DNA of 64,000 nucleotides from JAKAGZ01 sp963783855 (GTDB lineage Bacteria; Bacteroidota; Ignavibacteria; Ignavibacteriales; Ignavibacteriaceae), in contig CAWAPE010000003.1 of the NCBI GenBank assembly GCA_963783855.1, positions 186,001 through 250,000 of the forward strand, given 5' to 3'. Each line of letters opens with the position of its first letter. Within the stretch, counting starts at the first letter, position 1. Shown in pieces: positions 58,069 to 64,000 of this stretch. Below the pieces are notes generated by a model, which saw only the letters and a program-made list of their open reading frames with translations, searched no databases and was not told the DNA's origin. A program made the position numbers and the translations under genes.

Positions 58069-60330
58069 CTATTTTGAACCCGCCGGCAAATTATGATATA
58101 AGTAGTTTGTTAATAGAGTATACAAGTGTAACCTTGTACCCGCTCCCTCGTAAATTCCGTGGGATCTGTTCGGATACTCCATCATTGAAAACGTCTTGTT
58201 ATATTTAACTAATTCATTTATTAATCTCTCCGTATTCTGATAATGAACATTATCGTCACCGGAACCATGAACAACCAGTAAATTACCTTTTAACTGGTGA
58301 GCATATGTTAATGGCGCGGATTCTTTGTACCCGTCAGCATTATCGGCAGGTAGCCCCATATATCGTTCTGAATAGATTGTATCATACAGGCGCTCATCTG
58401 TAACAGGAGCCACAGCCATGCCTGTGTTAAATATATCGGGATAACGGAACATTAAGTTTAATGTAGAAACAGCGCCACCGCTCCAGCCCCAGACGCCGAT
58501 TCTGGTAGCATCAACAAAACTATAATTATCGATAATTCCTTTCATTGCGTCAGCCTGGTCTTTTGAAGTAACACCACCGACGTTTTTATACAGGTATTTT
58601 CTGAATTCACGTCCTCTGGGAGCCGGAGTACCGCGATTATCAACACTCATTACAATATAGCCATGCTGGGCCAGCATTAAATACCATAAGTAATTAAAAC
58701 CACCCCATCTGTCAACCACCGTCTGGGCGGCCGGATGTCCATATAAATAATAGAGAACCGGGTATTTTTTTTCGGGATCAAAATTAGGAGGCTTAACCAT
58801 CCACCCGTCTAATTTAAGATTGTTACCAATATCCACTTTAAAGAATTCAACAGGCAATTTCTTTAAAGCATTAATTGTTTCTTTTAGCTTTTCATTTGTA
58901 ACAAGTGATCTTACAACTTTATGTGATGGCAATTCAACAAGATCAGTAGTATTTGGTGTGTTAATATTTGAGAAATTATGAATTGCATAATTTGAACCAT
59001 CAGAAACCTGGTAGGAGTTTGTTCCACTTAACTCTTTTGGTGTTATTTGCTCAATAGTTCCTTTCCCATCCAGTGAAACTCTGAATAAATATCTTTGAGT
59101 AGGGTTTTCAGGTGAAGCAATATAATAGATCCATCCATTATCAAAATCGATGGATTCAATTGCTATTACATCAAAGTTACCCGGTGTTAATAATTTCACA
59201 TTTTCCCCATCTCTGGATACATCATAAACGTGTCTCCACCCATCACGCTCACTAACCCAGGTAAAATTTTTGCCATCATTGAACCAGTGCATATCATCAT
59301 TTACATCGATCCAGGCTTTGTCATTTTCTGTAAGAATTATTTTTGTATCTCCTGATTTTATGTCGCATAGCATTATGTCAAGTTTATTTTGCAAACGATT
59401 TAAATGCTGCACATAAATTTCATCGGAATTTCCTGTCCAGTCCATTCTTGCGATATAATTATTACGTGAATCACCCGGCACCTTCATCCATATTGTTTCA
59501 CCACCGTCTGCGCTTACAACTCCAACTTTGCATGCTGAGTTTGTTGTTCCTGCTTTAGGATATTGAACAGGGATTGTATAAGAATAGATTGAATCGGTAG
59601 TATTGATCATTAAAAACTCGCCAATACCGGATGCATCAAGTTGCCAGTAAGCAATATGTTTGCTATCAGGGCTCCATCTGAATCCATCACGATCATCAAG
59701 CTCTTCCTCATAAACCCAGTCAAATGTACCGTTAATTGTAGTCTTAGAACCGTCAAATGTAAGCTGTGTAATTTTTCCATCAGAAAGATTTTGTACAAAA
59801 ACATTATGCTCACTTACATAAGCTACTTTTTTATTATCAGGTGAAAACTTAGTAAACATTAAAGAAGACTCTGGAGCATTGCCTCCTAATTTCATTAATT
59901 TTTTAGTGCTAAGATTCAATACCCAATAATCACCCCGGGTATTATATCTCCAAACACGTGCAGTATTCGTAAAAATCAGCAACATGTTTTTATCCGGTGA
60001 CCATTCATAATTGGAAATTGCTAAAGCTGTTGTATCGTCTTCCGGAATTAAGAGGCTTGCAGAAACAAGTATTTCTCTGTCTCCTGATTCTGTATCATAT
60101 TTGATAATATCTCTCGCATCCTTAACATCTTCAGAACTTTCAAGAGATGTATAGCCTTTGCCATTATCCAGAAATCGAACAGGACCGAACCTTTCGCTGG
60201 AAAAACTTCCCCTTTCAAATAATCTTTCCAGAGTTATAATTGACTTATCTTCTTTCTTTTCCTGTGCTAAAACAGGTTGAATATAGTAGAAGATGATAAG
60301 CAGTATCAGAAGTTTTTTTAAGTAGTTCAT
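58069..60330 (-). CDS. S9 family peptidase, dipeptidyl peptidase IV type
   Basis: Exported serine peptidase that removes X-Pro dipeptides in known relatives. It has 753 residues: a signal peptide, an eight-bladed propeller (with WVYEEELDDRDGFRWSPDS, the Glu pair that binds the substrate N-terminus) and an alpha/beta-hydrolase domain. The catalytic triad is Ser617 (GWSGGAV), Asp692 (GSGDDNVH) and His724 (RSHGI), spaced as in DPP-IV. The gene is alone on the minus strand, divergent from the two-component system. Confidence 0.92.
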   Translation of the reverse strand: MNYLKKLLILLIIFYYIQPVLAQEKKEDKSIITLERLFERGSFSSERFGPVRFLDNGKGYTSLESSEDVKDARDIIKYDTESGDREILVSASLLIPEDDTTALAISNYEWSPDKNMLLIFTNTARVWRYNTRGDYWVLNLSTKKLMKLGGNAPESSLMFTKFSPDNKKVAYVSEHNVFVQNLSDGKITQLTFDGSKTTINGTFDWVYEEELDDRDGFRWSPDSKHIAYWQLDASGIGEFLMINTTDSIYSYTIPVQYPKAGTTNSACKVGVVSADGGETIWMKVPGDSRNNYIARMDWTGNSDEIYVQHLNRLQNKLDIMLCDIKSGDTKIILTENDKAWIDVNDDMHWFNDGKNFTWVSERDGWRHVYDVSRDGENVKLLTPGNFDVIAIESIDFDNGWIYYIASPENPTQRYLFRVSLDGKGTIEQITPKELSGTNSYQVSDGSNYAIHNFSNINTPNTTDLVELPSHKVVRSLVTNEKLKETINALKKLPVEFFKVDIGNNLKLDGWMVKPPNFDPEKKYPVLYYLYGHPAAQTVVDRWGGFNYLWYLMLAQHGYIVMSVDNRGTPAPRGREFRKYLYKNVGGVTSKDQADAMKGIIDNYSFVDATRIGVWGWSGGAVSTLNLMFRYPDIFNTGMAVAPVTDERLYDTIYSERYMGLPADNADGYKESAPLTYAHQLKGNLLVVHGSGDDNVHYQNTERLINELVKYNKTFSMMEYPNRSHGIYEGAGTRLHLYTLLTNYLYHNLPAGSK

Positions 60331-60683
60331 ACTACCCTCACTTAATGATTTGGAAATACTGATGTTAATTATAATTACCCGCTGTAAAACCTATCTGTAA
60401 TTTAAGGTGGTTGTTGGAAGCCGCAGATAAGAAATAAGACAAATATTTCACGTCCCCTTTTAGAATTGAATTGTCACGAGTTATAATTTCAAAACTTAAA
60501 ATCACGAAAAAATAGCTCGAAAACAATTTTTTATTGATAAATGGCAGTAAAAATAAAACCTTATTAGAGCCATAAAACCATCATTTTAAGAAAGTTACAG
60601 TAACTTTATCAGAGCCCCTACCGATATTTTTCATCTTATTTTCATATTTTTTAAATAAGTTTTCCTCATTAGAAAGGAAAGAA
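60331..60683. other. Divergent intergenic region
   Basis: 353 bases between the S9 peptidase and the response regulator gene. It holds a perfect dyad, AAAGTTACAGTAACTTT (60591-60607), which may be an operator. No gene is seen. Confidence 0.5.
60591..60607. promoter_or_regulatory. Dyad before the response regulator gene
   Basis: AAAGTTA-CAG-TAACTTT, a perfect 7-bp inverted repeat about 80 bases before the GTG start. OmpR-type regulators often bind direct repeats, so its reader is uncertain. Confidence 0.35.
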
Positions 60684-61361
60684 GTGCGAATATTACTTAT
60701 AGAAGACGATAAAAAAATAGTTTCGGCTTTATCCCGGGGATTAAAAGGAGAAAGTTTTGCTGTTGATGCTGCATATGATGGGCTGAAAGGGGAAGAACTG
60801 GCAAAAATTAATAAATATGATATTATAATCCTTGATCTAATGCTTCCTAAACAGGATGGATTACAGACATGTAAAAATCTAAGAATAGATAAAATAACAA
60901 CACCAATAATTATGCTAACGGCACTCGATGATGTGGATGATAAAATAAAAGGATTAGATACCGGGGCAGATGATTATCTTGTAAAACCTTTTCATTTTGG
61001 TGAACTTCTGGCAAGAGTAAGATCACTTGTCAGGAGAAATTCTAAGATTAGAACAACTACAATTGAATTCTACGGTCTTAAGCTTGATCTCAATACGCAT
61101 AAAGCCTTTAGAAGAACCACAGAAATATCACTGACAAGCAAGGAATTTGCGCTTCTGGAATTATTTATGATGAATCCTGATAAAATACTTTCAAGGTCGG
61201 AAATTTCAGAGCACTTGTGGGATATGAATTTTGATCCTAAAAGTAACGTGATTGATTCATTTGTAAAATATTTAAGACAAAAAATTGATAAAAATTTTGA
61301 TGCTCCGTTAATTCACACAGTACGCGGTACAGGATATATTTTCTCAGAGCGAAAACCATAA
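60684..61361 (+). CDS. OmpR/PhoB-family response regulator
   Basis: A 225-residue protein: a receiver domain with acidic pair (IEDDK, 7-9), phosphoacceptor Asp51 (IIILDLMLP), Thr79 and Lys101 (YLVKPF), and a winged-helix DNA-binding domain (SLTSKEFALLELFMMNPDKI, VRGTGYIFSE). GTG start behind AAAGGAAAG. Its stop overlaps the kinase start, so the pair is co-translated. Confidence 0.94.
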   Translation: MRILLIEDDKKIVSALSRGLKGESFAVDAAYDGLKGEELAKINKYDIIILDLMLPKQDGLQTCKNLRIDKITTPIIMLTALDDVDDKIKGLDTGADDYLVKPFHFGELLARVRSLVRRNSKIRTTTIEFYGLKLDLNTHKAFRRTTEISLTSKEFALLELFMMNPDKILSRSEISEHLWDMNFDPKSNVIDSFVKYLRQKIDKNFDAPLIHTVRGTGYIFSERKP

Positions 61362-62755
61362 TGCTTTCTATTAAATTAAAAATTGTTTTAGCCTATACAT
61401 TAATATTCGGGATATTACTCTCTCTTTTTGCGCTTATTATTTATCACAGCACTGAGAAAGCGGACCTGGCCAAACTGGATACAAAATTGAGAAGCTATTC
61501 GCTGTTACTTCAATCAGAAATAGAAGAACAAAGCAGAGAAGATAATGGCTTTAATTACAAAGATTTTAAATCTGTTGGAACAGATGGATTGAAGAGAACG
61601 AGGTTCCAGTTTTTTGATAAAAACGGCAAAATGATTATCGGCGATACAATAATTGTAAAACCCGATACAAAATCAATTAGTTCGTTCTTAAACGGGTCGG
61701 ACAAATTTGATAAAATTAAAATAGATGGACACCGGTCGCGAATCTATTATGCTCCTGTTGAAATTGACGAAAAGACGGATCACATTCTTGTGGTCTCCTC
61801 ATCTCTTGATGAAGTGCACGAAGATTTAGAAAGATTGCTGCTGCTTTTTTTAATTATCATTCCTTCAGGATTAATTTTAGCGGGGCTCTCTGCTTACTGG
61901 ATAGCAAAAAAAGCCTTTAGCCCGGTTAATAATATGATAAACACGGCCAATGAAATAAGTGCCTACAGTCTCGACAAGAGACTGGATGTTCCTCAAACAA
62001 ATGATGAGGTCAAAGCTCTCAGCATTACATTAAATTCGATGATTGACAGGCTTGATAAAACTTTCAGAAGTCACAGGCAATTTATTGCAGATGCTTCACA
62101 CGAAATACGCACTCCCTTAACAGTAATTCAAACCGAACTTGAACTGGCATTGAAAAAAGTTAACGATGTGGATTCAAAAGAGAGTATAAAAATCTCTCTC
62201 GCTGAAATTGAAAACCTAAGCAAATTAACCAATTCATTATTAACACTTGCAAAAATTGACGCGCAAAAAAATAAACTTGAAATAAGTAATGTCAGGTTAG
62301 ACGAATTAATCCTCGATTGTGTACAGATGTTAAAACCTTTTGCAGACCTTAATGAAAATAAAATTAACATTTCAATTAATGAAGTTGTTGAATTGAATGT
62401 TGACAGGGAAAAGATTAAGAGTGTGATAGTTAATGTGCTGGATAATGCGATCAAATATTCGGAAAAAGGTAAAGAAATATCTATTTCGTTAATTAAGAAA
62501 AATCCGGACCTTGTAATAATAAAAATAGTAGATAATGGGGCGGGAATTGCAGAATCTGATTTGCCGCATATTTTTGAAAGGTTTTACCGTTCAAACGAAA
62601 TCCGCTCATCTGTTGAAGGTAACGGATTAGGACTTGCAATAACAAAGGAATTTGTTGAAATGCACGGAGGTAAGATTATCATAAAAAGTGCCCCGGGTAA
62701 GGGGACTGCTTTTAAAATAAAATTGCCGCTTCGCAGGTTTTCCACACTAAAATAG
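61361..62755 (+). CDS. Sensor histidine kinase
   Basis: A 464-residue membrane kinase. Two membrane segments (about 8-28 and 160-182) flank a periplasmic sensor domain, then a HAMP, HisKA with His247 (DASHEIRTPLTVIQTEL), and an HATPase domain (NVLDNAIKYS, DNGAGI, GNGLGLAITKEF). It shares its first base with the last base of the regulator's stop codon. The layout resembles CusS/CzcS-type kinases; the signal is unknown. Confidence 0.93.
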   Translation: MLSIKLKIVLAYTLIFGILLSLFALIIYHSTEKADLAKLDTKLRSYSLLLQSEIEEQSREDNGFNYKDFKSVGTDGLKRTRFQFFDKNGKMIIGDTIIVKPDTKSISSFLNGSDKFDKIKIDGHRSRIYYAPVEIDEKTDHILVVSSSLDEVHEDLERLLLLFLIIIPSGLILAGLSAYWIAKKAFSPVNNMINTANEISAYSLDKRLDVPQTNDEVKALSITLNSMIDRLDKTFRSHRQFIADASHEIRTPLTVIQTELELALKKVNDVDSKESIKISLAEIENLSKLTNSLLTLAKIDAQKNKLEISNVRLDELILDCVQMLKPFADLNENKINISINEVVELNVDREKIKSVIVNVLDNAIKYSEKGKEISISLIKKNPDLVIIKIVDNGAGIAESDLPHIFERFYRSNEIRSSVEGNGLGLAITKEFVEMHGGKIIIKSAPGKGTAFKIKLPLRRFSTLK

Positions 62756-62835
62756 TCCCTTTTTCATCTTACGTTCATTTTCTCTCCCTAACTTTGTAGT
62801 ATATCAAATGTTAAATAATTAAAAGGAGAGCCACA

Positions 62836-63345
62836 ATGAGGATTCAATCAATTAAGATGTCTTTAATTCTTGCAGTTTTTTTGACATGCCTCGCAGTTTC
62901 GGGGTTATTTGCGCAAGAAACTAAGATACAAGAGAAAGATTTACCACCGGCTGTTACAAGGGCATTTCAGACTGCATTTCCCGGGGCTAAAATATTAGGA
63001 ACAGCAAAAGAGATTGAAAAAGGCATTACCTATTTTGAAATTGAGAGTAAAGACGGTAAAGTAAGGCGCGATCTGCTTTACACCCAAGATGGGAAAGTTG
63101 CTGAAATTGAAGAAGCTTTAACTGCTGAAACAATACCGGGTTTTGTAAAAAAATCTATAGAGAAAAAATTTAAGGATGTTGAATACAAAAAAGGCGAGAA
63201 AAATGTAAGGAACTCTGTAACGAAATATGAGGTTATTATTGAAGCATCAGAGGTAAAATATGAAGTGGTATGTAACATGAATGGGAAAATCATTAAAACC
63301 ACTAAACTGAAAAACAACGAATCTGATGAAAGTGATAATGATTAA
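62836..63345 (+). CDS. Exported PepSY-like protein
   Basis: A 169-residue protein with a signal peptide (ending GLFAQE) and a tandem of PepSY-like repeats (VTRAFQTAFPGAKILGTAKE, EIESKDGKVRRDLLYTQDGK, then FVKKSIEKKFKDVEYKKGE). Such proteins are often found next to two-component systems in this group. AAGGAGAG precedes the ATG. The C-terminus is acidic. Confidence 0.75.
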   Translation: MRIQSIKMSLILAVFLTCLAVSGLFAQETKIQEKDLPPAVTRAFQTAFPGAKILGTAKEIEKGITYFEIESKDGKVRRDLLYTQDGKVAEIEEALTAETIPGFVKKSIEKKFKDVEYKKGEKNVRNSVTKYEVIIEASEVKYEVVCNMNGKIIKTTKLKNNESDESDND

Positions 63346-63403
63346 CTTTTGCTTTATCAGTATATATCATAAATATACAAAACAAAAATCTGTGGATATA
63401 TAA

Positions 63404-64000
63404 ATGATTAAGAATATTATATTAACCTTTTTATTCTTTAGTAATCTATTATTTGCACAGTACAATCTGAATTACTTTGTAAATAAAGCATTTCAAAATT
63501 CTCCGGTCCTGCACGATTATCAGAACCAGGGCCGGATTACTAAATTACAGTCTAATTTAGATGAAGCAAAAAACTCAGCTTTTAAAGTATCTTTAACTGC
63601 CAATTACCTTTTTGCTCCATACTTTAATAATAATGGAAAAATCCTTTCTACAAACCCTGACCCGAAAGCTATCGGATACGATGCCGGAATTACAAACGGC
63701 GGTCTTTATTCGGCACAAATTAATTTTGAAAAAGACATCCTCAACGGCGGTCTTCTGGATGCTTTGCAGCAGCAACGCCTGACTCTTGATAAAACATATC
63801 AAAATAAATCACTGGAAGAAAAACACGCACTTAAAAAAGAAGTTACAGACCAATACCTGAATTCATTACAGCAACTAAAACTGTACAACCTTGAGGTTAA
63901 AACTGTAAATAATTTGCAGGACCAGCTCAGCATTACGGGAGATCTTGTAAAAAATGGCTATGCAAAAGCACAGGATTATCTTTTACTAAAAGTAGAACTG
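63404..64000 (+). CDS. TolC-family outer-membrane efflux protein, 3' end outside window
   Basis: The frame is open from ATG 63404 to the window end (199 codons). A signal peptide (NIILTFLFFSNLLFAQ) is followed by sequence typical of the TolC helical barrel: NYFVNKAFQNSPVLHDYQNQ, LQSNLDEAKNSAFKVSLTAN and DILNGGLLDALQQQRLTLDK. It probably begins an efflux operon controlled by the two-component system just upstream (inference). Confidence 0.85.
   Translation, partial: MIKNIILTFLFFSNLLFAQYNLNYFVNKAFQNSPVLHDYQNQGRITKLQSNLDEAKNSAFKVSLTANYLFAPYFNNNGKILSTNPDPKAIGYDAGITNGGLYSAQINFEKDILNGGLLDALQQQRLTLDKTYQNKSLEEKHALKKEVTDQYLNSLQQLKLYNLEVKTVNNLQDQLSITGDLVKNGYAKAQDYLLLKVEL

Noticed and set aside
1..64000. 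CRISPR arrays, prophage genes or insertion sequences
   Set aside because: No regularly spaced repeats, phage structural genes or transposase genes are seen.

Overview
The window looks like chromosomal DNA from an AT-rich bacterium of the Fibrobacterota-Chlorobiota-Bacteroidota group, most likely an Ignavibacteria-type lineage (inference). Reasons: a short primary sigma factor without region 1.1, Bacteroidota-style exported proteins (six-bladed beta-propeller lipoproteins, NVEALA-like peptides, a DPP-IV type S9 peptidase), frequent TTG and GTG starts, clear Shine-Dalgarno sequences, and textbook TTGACT-17 bp-TATATT promoters in place of the Bacteroidota -33/-7 type. No 16S gene is present to settle it.

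Layout. 1-2188: the 3' part of nuoI, cut by the window edge, then an intact comM. 2189-19133: an accessory block. It holds two paralogous cassettes (A 2388-6335, B 6697-10141), each with a LuxR-type regulator, a MauE-like redox membrane protein, a small exported peptide with four cysteines, a beta-propeller lipoprotein and a membrane-anchored thioredoxin-like protein. A decayed fragment of an RND pump gene lies between them. Two full RND pump genes, an HlyD-type adaptor and an XRE regulator follow, and the block ends with a second, truncated comM. 19134-20407: dispersed palindromic repeats and a tRNA cluster (Tyr, Gly, Thr, Trp) that includes two tRNA-like pseudogenes remodelled by GC-rich palindromes, plus rpmG. 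20434-51117: the housekeeping core, secE-nusG-rplKAJL-rpoBC, rpsL-rpsG-fusA-tuf, then S10/spc/alpha operons to rplQ, with a tRNA-Gln gene between rplR and rpsE. 51180-57883: engB, a GAF/degenerate-GGDEF protein, deoB, two microcompartment vertex proteins, rpoD, an NlpC/P60 lipoprotein and a rhodanese. 58069-60330 (minus): S9 peptidase. 60684-64000: an OmpR-type two-component system, a PepSY-like protein and the start of a TolC-type outer-membrane protein.

How genes may work together. The most interesting system is the duplicated peptide cassette. MauE and MauD are known to be needed for disulfide formation in the small methylamine dehydrogenase subunit. Here a MauE-like protein, a CxxC thioredoxin-like protein and a four-cysteine exported peptide sit together without any methylamine dehydrogenase gene. 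The peptides have a nearly identical leader (residues 1-47), a shared putative cleavage point (AYA or TYA, residues 55-57) and unrelated C-terminal cores. This suggests a dedicated system for exporting and oxidising variable small peptides, with the beta-propeller lipoprotein as a possible binding or surface partner. The accessory block is bracketed by comM sequence on both sides, so it may be an island acquired or rearranged at comM.
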